NCBI RefSeq assembly: GCF_000720175.1 | Contig: NZ_JOIX01000051.1 | Location: forward strand, 1 to 53,097 | Origin: Streptomyces sp. NRRL S-337 | GTDB lineage: Bacteria > Actinomycetota > Actinomycetes > Streptomycetales > Streptomycetaceae | DNA length: 53,097 nt | Direction of reading: 5' to 3' | Shown: one piece after another, positions 46,310-53,097 of the stretch | Position numbering within the stretch: the stretch's first letter is position 1 | Layout: each line of letters begins with the position of its first letter | Notes under the pieces: model-generated | Databases searched by the model: none | What the model was told of the DNA's origin: nothing | Seen by the model: only the letters and a program-made list of their open reading frames with translations | Program-made: the position numbers and the translations under genes

Positions 46310-47692
46310 TCAGTCCGTGTGCGGCCGCTGGGCCAGCAGGGCTCCGGCGAACCCGTTGAAGGTGCTGTGCAGACTCAGGACGGAGTCGATCCGCCGCTTC
46401 CTGGGCGCGCCCATGACGAAGTCGGTGCCGTCGTCCGGCGGGGTCCGCAGATGCGCGATCTGCGGCAGCTCCCCGGTGGCGAACAGGTGTGGCGCCAGGG
46501 CGAGTTCGGCCAGCGGCCCGGCGGCACCGAGGGTGCCGGTGACCGGCCGCAGCGAGCCGACCGGAACCCCGCTGTCCTTCAGCAGCGCCCGCAGCAGCTC
46601 CGCCTCCGCGGCGTCGTGCCGGACGGTGCCCTTGCCGTCGGCGAGGACGGCGCCCAGCGTGTCGGGCGTCAGGCCGTGCTCGGCCAGCAACCCGCGCGGG
46701 CCCTCGGCGAGCGCGGACGGGCCGACGCCGCTGTCCACCGCCGGCCGCAGCGCCGCCCCCAGGAACGTCACCAGCGGCCGCGCCCCGCGCGCCACCGCGT
46801 CCCCGGCCCGCTCCAGCACCAGCGCCACCGCGCCCTCGGCCAGCACGGTGCCGTCCCGCTCGGCGTCGAAGCTGCGCAGCGCCGCCCCGTCGGGCCCACC
46901 GGGCGTCAGATGGCCGGCGCGGTACTGCGCGGCCAGCTTCAGCGGCTCGTTGTAGCTGCCGGCGCCGACCACCAGCGCGGTGTCGCACGTCCCCTCGCGC
47001 AGCGTGAAAGCGGCCCGCTGCAAGGCTCCCAGCGCCGCCCCGGCGTCCTGCACGAACGCCGCACAGTCCCCCCGGAAGCGCTGCGCGATGCTGATCAACG
47101 CGAGGGTGTTGTTGTTCAGCGCCCGGATGACGGTGAACGGGTTGAAGGTGGCCGCGTTGCCGAACGCCTCCGCCACCAGCCGCGTCATGCTCACCCCCGC
47201 CTCCGGCGAGTGGTCCGTGCGGGCGTTGTCCAGCGCCTTGTGGAAGGCCGCCGCACTCAGGTCGGTGGAGTCGTCCTGCGCGACGTACAGTCCGCGCCGC
47301 TCCTCCGGCACCTGCTGCCAGCTCTCCCCGGCCGCCGCCATCGCGTCCTGCGCGGCCAGCACCGCGTTGAACGTGAACGGCGTCCCGAACTTGCGCAGCT
47401 TGTGCGGGACGCTGTCCCGGCTCTCCTCCTGGAGCGCGTCCGGCACATGCCCGAAGTGGCTGATCTTCCGGGTCCGCACATACGGGTCCCGGTACGGCGA
47501 CAGCGCCGGCTGCGCCTGCCGCCAGGCCGACCACAGCGCCTCGGGGCCGCGCCCGGTGGGCAGCACCGCGCCGATGCCGGTGACGACGACCGCGTCCGGG
47601 TCGAAGGCCGCACGAGAGAGGTCGGGGGTGTGGGGGTCGGTGTTGTCGTGGAGCTCGTCCGAGGGGTTCGTACTCGGGAGGTCAGTCGTCAT
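46310..47692 (-). CDS. KS-beta/chain-length-factor-like protein (inactive ketosynthase fold)
   Basis: A 460-residue FabF-fold protein with a 33-residue N-terminal extension. The thiolase-fold landmarks are kept (AVVVTGIGAVLPTGRG, DTALVVGAG, SFDAERDGTVLAEGAVALVLE), but the catalytic triad is gone: the Cys position reads QDAGAAL (Gly218), the first His motif reads DGKGTVRHD in place of HGTGT, and the second His is missing (GTLGAAGP). It should pair with the adjacent active KS (47682-48971), whose end overlaps this start by 11 bases, and set chain length. Confidence 0.87.
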   Translation of the reverse strand: MTTDLPSTNPSDELHDNTDPHTPDLSRAAFDPDAVVVTGIGAVLPTGRGPEALWSAWRQAQPALSPYRDPYVRTRKISHFGHVPDALQEESRDSVPHKLRKFGTPFTFNAVLAAQDAMAAAGESWQQVPEERRGLYVAQDDSTDLSAAAFHKALDNARTDHSPEAGVSMTRLVAEAFGNAATFNPFTVIRALNNNTLALISIAQRFRGDCAAFVQDAGAALGALQRAAFTLREGTCDTALVVGAGSYNEPLKLAAQYRAGHLTPGGPDGAALRSFDAERDGTVLAEGAVALVLERAGDAVARGARPLVTFLGAALRPAVDSGVGPSALAEGPRGLLAEHGLTPDTLGAVLADGKGTVRHDAAEAELLRALLKDSGVPVGSLRPVTGTLGAAGPLAELALAPHLFATGELPQIAHLRTPPDDGTDFVMGAPRKRRIDSVLSLHSTFNGFAGALLAQRPHTD

Positions 47693-48971
47693 AACCGCGT
47701 ACCACCAGACTGGCGTTGAGGCCGCCGAAGCCGAAGGAATTGCTCACTGCCACCGACACCTCCTGGTGCCGGGCCTTGTCCGGGACGTAATCGAGATCGC
47801 AGGCCGGGTCCGGGTTCGTGAGGTTGAGCGTGGGGGGCACGATGCCGTCGCGCACGGACAGCACCGTCGCGATCAGCTCGGGCGCGCCGGCCGCCGCGAT
47901 CAGATGCCCGAGCATCGTCTTGTTGGCCGTCACCGCCAGCTTCCGGTAGTGCTCACCGCCGGCGAAGACGTCCTTGATCGCCCGGGTCTCGATCGGATCG
48001 TTCAGGGGCGTGGACGTGCCGTGCGCATTGACCGAGTCCACCGCCTCCGGGTCCACCCCGCCGTCGGCCAGCGCCCGGCGCATTGCCAGCGCCGCGCCCA
48101 CGCCGTCCGGATGCGGGGCGGTGACCTGATAGGCGTCGAGGGAGCTACCAAAACCCGCCACCTCGGCGTAGACGGTCGCGCCCCGCCGCCGGGCGCTCTC
48201 CTCGCTCTCCAGCACCAGCATCGCCGCGCCCTCCGCGGCGACCAGACCGCTGCGGTCCCGGTCGAAGGCCCGGCACAGCCGGTCCCCGAACAGCTCGGAA
48301 GTGGACGGCGCGCCCAGCAGGTGCAGCCCGGTCATGGTGGGCAGGTTCAGCACCGAGTCGGCGCCGCCCACCACCATCGCGTCCACCTCACCGCGCCGGA
48401 TCATCCGGAACCCGTGCCCGATGGCGTGCGTGGCGCCCGCGCAGGCGGTGCTGAAGTTCAGCGCCGGGCCGCGCAGCCGGTGCCGGGCCGCGATCCCGGC
48501 GGCCAGCGCGTCATTGGTGCAGAACAGGCCGCTGGCCCGGTCCAGTTGGTCGCGCCGCGCGTACAGCGCCTGCCAGCTGGGCTGCCCGTCCTCGCCGAGG
48601 GCCGGCAGCAGCTCCAGCGGGTCACGTTCCGGTACGCCCGAGCCGACCGCGGTGCCGATCCGGCCCGCCTGCGGCGCCCCGTCCCCGCCGGCCGCGAGAC
48701 CGGCGTCGGCCAGCGCCTGGCCGGCCGCCGCCAGCCCGAACCGCACCCGCCGCTCCACCGGCTCCGCCGGGTCCGCGTCGGTCCCGTACCGCGCCGCGAA
48801 CGCCGCGTCGTCGACCGGCGCCGCATAGCGCACCGGGAAGTCGTCCACGCCCGGCGGCTGCCAGCCGCGGATCGCCGAGCGGCCCTCGCACAGGCCCTCC
48901 CACATGGTCTGCCAGTCGAGCCCCAGTCCGCAGACGGCGCCCAGCCCGGTCACCACGACGCGGCGGCTCAT
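47682..48971 (-). CDS. Beta-ketoacyl-ACP synthase II-type ketosynthase (second KS)
   Basis: A 429-residue FabF/KS-alpha enzyme with a complete active site: Cys177 (NFSTACAGATHA), His317 (NAHGTSTPLNDP), and Lys351 and His356 (NKTMLGHLIAAAG), ending in NSFGFGGLNASLV. It performs decarboxylative Claisen condensation of malonyl-ACP with acyl-ACP. Its start overlaps the stop of the degenerate KS-like gene by four bases, and its end overlaps the KS-beta-like gene, so stoichiometric production with both is likely. Confidence 0.95.
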   Translation of the reverse strand: MSRRVVVTGLGAVCGLGLDWQTMWEGLCEGRSAIRGWQPPGVDDFPVRYAAPVDDAAFAARYGTDADPAEPVERRVRFGLAAAGQALADAGLAAGGDGAPQAGRIGTAVGSGVPERDPLELLPALGEDGQPSWQALYARRDQLDRASGLFCTNDALAAGIAARHRLRGPALNFSTACAGATHAIGHGFRMIRRGEVDAMVVGGADSVLNLPTMTGLHLLGAPSTSELFGDRLCRAFDRDRSGLVAAEGAAMLVLESEESARRRGATVYAEVAGFGSSLDAYQVTAPHPDGVGAALAMRRALADGGVDPEAVDSVNAHGTSTPLNDPIETRAIKDVFAGGEHYRKLAVTANKTMLGHLIAAAGAPELIATVLSVRDGIVPPTLNLTNPDPACDLDYVPDKARHQEVSVAVSNSFGFGGLNASLVVRGYDD

Positions 48972-50158
48972 GATCCGGCTCCTTCCAGTACGACGGCACA
49001 CACCTGACCGCGTGCGCCGCAGGCCAGCACCAGCGCCCGGTCGACCGGCAGCGGCTCCTCGCGGACGGTTTCCCCGTCGTCCGCGAGGAGCCGCCCGGTG
49101 GCCAGCCCGTGCAGTGCCAGCACCCCGTGGACCAGCGGATGGGCGGGCCCGAGCACACCGGTGGCGCGCTCGGCCCCGGCCACCGCGGGCCATCCGCCGG
49201 CCGGCCCGAAGACCCGGCCGAGCGCGGCGCGCTGGGCCTGTTCGCCGGCCGCCGTCCACCCGGCGTCCGGCAGCACCCAGCCGATCCCCGCGGCGTCGGT
49301 ACCGGCCATCTCCAGCGCCGCCCGCACCGCCTCGGTGAGCGCCGAGGTCAGGTCCGCATCGTCCGCACCGAACCCGCGCCCGTAACCGGCCAGCCGCACC
49401 GCCGGCCCGTCCGGCGCCGCCGGTACGTCCGCGGCGCGCCGGGCGACGAGGAACGCGGCCCCCTCCCCGGGGGCGGCACCGGTCCACCCCAGCTCCTCGT
49501 ACTGCGGGAACAGCAGCGGATGCACCTTCGGGCTGACCGCACCGATGACGGCCGCCTCGTTCTCGCCCTCGGCAACCGAGAGCACCCCGTCGACCAGGGC
49601 CGTAAGGCCCGCGTCGGAGAACGGCGAGTACGCGGCCATCGCACCGGTCAGCCCGAACGTCGCCGAAATGTGCGCGGCGGCCGTGCTGTTGAGGTGGGAC
49701 AGCCCGCTGAACGGCGGGACCTCCCGGCCGTAGAGCGCCGCGACCGCACCGGGCGAATCGTCCGCCGCCCGCCGCAGCCCGTCGAGGGCGGAGAACCGTA
49801 ACAACTGCTCGTCGACGGTGGGCAGTCCGAGGTACAGCCCCCAGCCCTCCCCGCCCACCGGACCGGTCACCGAGGGACCGGTCAGTGCCAGCCGCGCCCC
49901 CAAGAGCGCCATCCGGGCCTGCTTCTCGGAGGTGCGCAGCACCCGCCGGTGCACCCCGAGCGTCGCCGCGTCCGGGTCGTCGACGAGGAAGACGGTGCCC
50001 GCGCCGGGCCAGGTGCCCGCGAGCGACTCGTAGGGCCGGCCGGTGTCCTTGCCGGCCACCAGGGCCTCCCACAGCGACGCGGGATCCGCGCCCGCCGCGG
50101 TGTATAAGCCGGGTGCGGTCAACCGCACCCCATCGAGGTTCGTCATCACTTCGCTCAC
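48968..50158 (-). CDS. Degenerate ketosynthase-like protein with two TTA codons
   Basis: A 396-residue thiolase-fold protein recognisable from LYLGLPTVDEQL, SPFSDAGLTALVDGVLSVAEGENEAAVIGAVSP and PGEGAAFLVAR. Ser181 stands at the Cys position, and neither His motif is recognisable (PDAGWTAAGEQAQ and GVLGPAHPLVHG at the expected sites), so it cannot condense. It probably serves as KS-beta partner of the KS upstream (50155-51459). The GTG start overlaps that gene's stop (GTGA). Leu18 (50105-50107) and Leu120 (49799-49801) are encoded by TTA, the bldA-dependent codon. Confidence 0.82.
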   Translation of the reverse strand: MSEVMTNLDGVRLTAPGLYTAAGADPASLWEALVAGKDTGRPYESLAGTWPGAGTVFLVDDPDAATLGVHRRVLRTSEKQARMALLGARLALTGPSVTGPVGGEGWGLYLGLPTVDEQLLRFSALDGLRRAADDSPGAVAALYGREVPPFSGLSHLNSTAAAHISATFGLTGAMAAYSPFSDAGLTALVDGVLSVAEGENEAAVIGAVSPKVHPLLFPQYEELGWTGAAPGEGAAFLVARRAADVPAAPDGPAVRLAGYGRGFGADDADLTSALTEAVRAALEMAGTDAAGIGWVLPDAGWTAAGEQAQRAALGRVFGPAGGWPAVAGAERATGVLGPAHPLVHGVLALHGLATGRLLADDGETVREEPLPVDRALVLACGARGQVCAVVLEGAGS

Positions 50159-51459
50159 CCCGCCTGCGCCAGGATCAGCGAGCAGTTCTGCCCGCCGAAG
50201 CCGAAGGAGTTGGACAGCACCGTCGTCACCGGCGTGTGCCGCTGCTCGGTGACGATGTCCAGGCCGCGGGTCACCTCGTCCGGCTCGTGGAAGTTGAGGG
50301 TCGGCAACACGGCCTGCCGCTGCAGGCTGAGCACCGACAGCACCGCCTCGGCCGCCCCGCTGTTCGCCAGCGAGTGCCCCATGGCGGACTTGTTGCCGGT
50401 GACCGGGATCCGGCCCACCCGCTCCCCGAACACGGTGTGCAGCGCCGCCGCCTCACAGGTGTCGTTGGCCTCGGTCGAGGTGCCGTGCGCGTTGACGTGG
50501 TCGATGTCGTCCGGGGTCAGCCCGCCGTCCGCGAGCGCCGCCCGGATACAGGTGGCGTAGTCGGAGCCGTCGCGGGAGCTGGACGTCATCTTCACCGCCT
50601 CGGTCACCCCGGCGTAACCGGCGACCCGGGCCAGCACCCGCGCGCCCCGGGCCTCGGCGTGCGCCCGCGACTCCAGCACCAGGAACGCGGCGCCGTCACC
50701 GATGACGAACCCGGAACGGTCCTTGTCGAACGGGCGGCTGAGCTCCGCCGCGTCCCGGTCGCCGGCGGGCGCCAGCGCGCCGATCCCGTAGAACGCGGCG
50801 ACCGAGGACAGCGTCGTCAGGCTCTCCGCACCGCCGGCCAGCGCCACGTCGAGCGTGCCGCTGCGGATGTAGCGGTACGCACTGCCGATGGCCATCCCGC
50901 CCGCGGCACAGGCGTCCGCGTGCGTCTCCAGCACCCCGGCCGCACCGAACCAGTCGGCCAGCCGCGCGGTGGCGGTGTCCGGCTGGACCCGCTCGTGCCG
51001 CCGCGGGTCCGGCCCGCCCGCGTCGAGGTAGCCGTCCAGATCCAGCGCGCCCGCCTCGAAGTCCACATGACCCGCCAGCGCGACGAGTTCGGCGGGCTCC
51101 ATCACCATGCGGTTGCAGGCCAGGAAGACGCCGCCGCGTTCGGATTCGAGGCGCCGCGGCAGCCCGCTGCGCTCCCAGGCCTGGGCGGCGGCGTGCCAGG
51201 CGAGCGTGCCGGCCGGGCCCAGCGGGCGGGCCTCCGGCGGCACCGCCTCCTCCAGGGACCGCCGCACCTCGGGGTCGATGTGGGCCGAGACGGCGCAGGG
51301 CACGCCCCACTCCTTGTGGAGCGGGTGCTCGGCGATGAGGGTGTTCCCCTGCGCGAGATGGTCGAACAGCGCCTCGGGGTCGGTCATTCGACCGGCCACC
51401 AGGCCGATTCCGGTCACCACGACCTCATGACCGGCCCCGGTGGGTATGTGGGGGTTCAC
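50155..51459 (-). CDS. Beta-ketoacyl-ACP synthase (first KS)
   Basis: A 434-residue KS with intact catalytic residues: Cys184 (HADACAAGGMAIG), His325 (NAHGTSTEAND), Lys357 and His362 (NKSAMGHSLANSGA), and the C-terminal NSFGFGGQNCSLIL. It differs from the second KS in the residues around the Cys, so the two probably accept different chains. The GTG start follows AAGGAAA, 48 bp after the ACP gene. The inferred partner is the degenerate KS-like protein encoded just downstream. Confidence 0.94.
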   Translation of the reverse strand: MNPHIPTGAGHEVVVTGIGLVAGRMTDPEALFDHLAQGNTLIAEHPLHKEWGVPCAVSAHIDPEVRRSLEEAVPPEARPLGPAGTLAWHAAAQAWERSGLPRRLESERGGVFLACNRMVMEPAELVALAGHVDFEAGALDLDGYLDAGGPDPRRHERVQPDTATARLADWFGAAGVLETHADACAAGGMAIGSAYRYIRSGTLDVALAGGAESLTTLSSVAAFYGIGALAPAGDRDAAELSRPFDKDRSGFVIGDGAAFLVLESRAHAEARGARVLARVAGYAGVTEAVKMTSSSRDGSDYATCIRAALADGGLTPDDIDHVNAHGTSTEANDTCEAAALHTVFGERVGRIPVTGNKSAMGHSLANSGAAEAVLSVLSLQRQAVLPTLNFHEPDEVTRGLDIVTEQRHTPVTTVLSNSFGFGGQNCSLILAQAG

Positions 51460-51507
51460 TTGCTTTCCTTTCGCACGTCGAACGGCTTCGGCGGCGGCCG
51501 GCTCGGG

Positions 51508-52086
51508 TCAGCCGACGGGCTGGGCGTGCCCCAGGGCGGCCAGCGCCGCGCGGACGCCCTCGGCCATCACCTCGTCACCGGCGGCCGCCTCCAGCGCGGC
51601 ACCGCAGCCGGCGCACTGGACCTTGCCGGACGGCGCGATCTGCGCCTTGTCGGCGGCGCACTCGGTGCAGACCTCGGGCAGGTGGTCGAAGATCCGGTGG
51701 GTGAACGCGGCCCAGTGCGCGCTGGTGGCCGCCGCGGCGACCTCGTACGGACGCATCCCGGCGTGCACCTGCTCCTCGCTGTAGCCGAACGCACTGCGCC
51801 GCAGCACCTCGGCGGCCAGCTCGGAGATCCCGCCGCGCTCGTCGTAGAGCTGCTCCGACCCGCCGAGCGCCGACGCCAGCTGGTCGAGCACATTGGACTT
51901 GGGCAGCGCCACGCCGAGCTTGGTCTCCATCTCGAAGCGGAATTCGACCAGGTCGAGGGATTCGGCCCCGAGGTCGGAGACGAGGGTGGCGTCCGCGGTG
52001 ATCTCGTCGACGCTGCTGCCCAGCACCTGCGCCAGTCCCTCGCGGACGATGTCGTGGATCCGGTCTGCCTCGTAAGGGTTCTGCAT
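51508..52086 (-). CDS. Acyl carrier protein fused to a C-terminal zinc-ribbon domain
   Basis: A 192-residue protein. Residues 1-80 are an ACP with the phosphopantetheine Ser43 in DLGAESLDLVEF. Residues 85-135 are helical without known family (GISELAAEVLRRSAFGYSEEQ, MRPYEVAAAATSAHWAAFTHRI), and Cys140, Cys143, Cys158 and Cys161 (CTEC and CAGC) form a probable zinc ribbon before a short helical tail. Ordinary type II ACPs are about 80-90 residues, so the tail is unusual. GAGGAGAG precedes the ATG. It is the first gene of the operon and presumably carries the growing chain. Confidence 0.85.
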   Translation of the reverse strand: MQNPYEADRIHDIVREGLAQVLGSSVDEITADATLVSDLGAESLDLVEFRFEMETKLGVALPKSNVLDQLASALGGSEQLYDERGGISELAAEVLRRSAFGYSEEQVHAGMRPYEVAAAATSAHWAAFTHRIFDHLPEVCTECAADKAQIAPSGKVQCAGCGAALEAAAGDEVMAEGVRAALAALGHAQPVG

Positions 52087-53061
52087 GGTTCTCTCCTCGT
52101 TTCGTAAGCACTCTGCACGCCACCTTTTACCGGCCATGGAAAATGCTGGAAAACGGCAGCGGAAATTACCCGGCGGCACGTTTCGTCAACCGGATGGAAA
52201 CCGGAAGGAAAGTGCGGTGAGAGGACATCACTGAGCGCCAAAACGGCACGGTAAGGAACGGCTTCGAAAAGCCGGAATGAATTACCGGAAAACCGTCGGA
52301 AAATTCAGCTCAGTACGCCCGACAAGAGGCGGCGGCCGCCATGGCGGCACACTCGGCCCAGGGACACAGAACGCCGGGAAACCCTCCCGGGAAGCGGAAT
52401 GCCCGACCACCGGACATCCCGACGGTCATCGCGCCGGACATCGTGACGGACGCCGCTTCGGACATCACTTCGGATATCGCTTCAGACATCTCTGAACGCG
52501 TGACACATGCCATCCCCCGTAGCAAATGATCCCCCGATTCCTGCTTACACAGGAACAGGCCTTAAAACGTCGGCGACCACCACGTCGTGCCCCACCGAAA
52601 GGACCTGCACCGCCTCTCCCGGAGGCGCGACAAAAACGTTACCAGAGCTCCCCAGAAGCGTCACGGGATTGTGCGATAGGTCACGTGACCCAATCGCATA
52701 CCCGCGGGGTCAACTCAAAAGGTTCCGTGGTAATGAAAAACTTAACGCGGGATTCACATACCCCCGGGCCGGTTATTCCCGAACGAAGCCCGCCACCACA
52801 CCGCCCCTTACCCCACCTGGGGCCGGAACTCAGGCCCCCCACTCCCCTGCCCCGGACTGGCTGGACTGGCATCCCACCGGGCACCGGACCCCCGCCCGGG
52901 ACCGGAACTCTGAACCCCGCTTGCCTGCTGAAGACCGGCGCCCCCTACGGGACCTGGCCCCACCCCCGAAGACCGCCACCCACCGGGCCCTGCCCCACCC
53001 GACCCTCCGCAACCGAGCCGAGCCCGACCCGAGCCGCAGCCCGCAGCCCCCGGCCCCCGGC
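52087..53061. other. Upstream region of the KS operon; no gene seen
   Basis: No frame here looks coding. 52087-52330 is AT-richer and should hold the operon promoter on the minus strand; TTGACG (52184-52189) and TAATTT (52163-52168) are a weak candidate pair with a short 15-bp spacer. 52425-52495 contains degenerate 12-bp repeats (CTTCGGACATCA-like). 52536-52555 has a small hairpin TTCCTG-CTTACA-CAGGAA. The last 250 bases are C-rich. A regulator or further pathway genes would lie beyond the contig end. Confidence 0.5.
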
Positions 53062-53097
53062 CTGTCTCTTATACACATCTGACGCTGCCGACGAAGA
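53062..53097. other. Nextera sequencing-adapter contamination at the contig end
   Basis: CTGTCTCTTATACACATCT (53062-53080) is the 19-bp Tn5 mosaic end as read through into the adapter, and GACGCTGCCGACGA (53081-53094) is the complement of the Nextera i5-side adapter. The final three bases are probably also artificial. This sequence is not part of the genome. Confidence 0.97.

Noticed and set aside
52310..52525. A 71-codon minus-strand frame with repeated MSEAxSxTMSG-like residues
   Set aside because: It is translated from degenerate 12-bp repeats; codon-position GC is not gene-like and there is no ribosome-binding site.

Overview
The window is high-GC actinobacterial DNA, almost certainly Streptomyces: strong third-position GC codon use, GTG/TTG starts, ATGA/GTGA gene overlaps, a PhoP-type PHO box ahead of pstS, and families typical of the genus (DUF2516, a SpoIIE-type phosphatase, SCO6880-family protein). 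The last 36 bases (53062-53097) are Nextera adapter sequence, so the right edge is a draft-assembly contig end and not biology. No rRNA, tRNA or CRISPR array was seen.

Layout. 1-5 kb: VOC protein, aldo/keto reductase behind a MerR-type promoter, a winged-helix regulator/membrane-protein pair, a PrmC-related methyltransferase and a mycothiol-dependent maleylpyruvate isomerase-family protein. 5-10.2 kb (minus strand): ribbon-helix-helix (RHH) protein, DUF4097 protein, DrrA/DrrB-type ABC exporter and cytochrome P450; GTGGCGCCA-like repeats phased at 11 bp lie ahead of both the RHH gene and the DUF4097 gene. 10.3-15.5 kb: divergent HxlR regulator and NmrA-like reductase, an O-methyltransferase and a UvrA/DrrC-type ABC protein. 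15.6-20.5 kb: a VOC gene remnant, XRE regulator plus HbhA-like protein, DUF2516 protein, SpoIIE-type phosphatase, and a secreted NlpC/P60 hydrolase. 20.6-26.7 kb: phosphate block, PHO box-pstSCAB converging on a low-affinity Pit transporter with its DUF47 partner. 26.9-31.5 kb: CsoR regulator, small proteins, a lipoprotein, a berberine-bridge-type oxidase and a PAP2 phosphatase.

31.7-41 kb is a chromosomal type IV secretion-like locus: SLT+NlpC/P60 hydrolase, small membrane proteins, a VirB2/TrbC-sized two-helix protein, a TcpC/VirB8-like protein, a VirB6/TrbL-like polytopic protein, the SCO6880-family protein, a VirB4-like ATPase and a VirD4-like protein that has no visible P-loop and ends early. 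From memory (not checked), the pst-pit-DUF47-T4SS-like order resembles the core of S. coelicolor.

40.9-52.1 kb is the most unusual part: one tightly packed minus-strand operon that looks like an amine-forming type II polyketide or fatty-acid-like pathway. In transcription order it encodes an ACP fused to a zinc-ribbon tail, a ketosynthase (KS), a KS-like protein without catalytic residues, a second KS, a second catalytically dead KS-like (chain-length-factor-like) protein, a 961-residue fusion of a class III aminotransferase with a cyanobacterial-type acyl-ACP reductase, a FabG-type ketoreductase, a second SDR and a type II thioesterase. Inferred logic: two KS/KS-beta pairs build a chain on the ACP, the SDRs reduce it, the reductase domain releases it as an aldehyde and the aminotransferase domain converts that to an amine. 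Two TTA codons in one gene suggest bldA control. The operon's last gene overlaps the end of the virD4-like gene antisense, which may mark the edge of an insertion.
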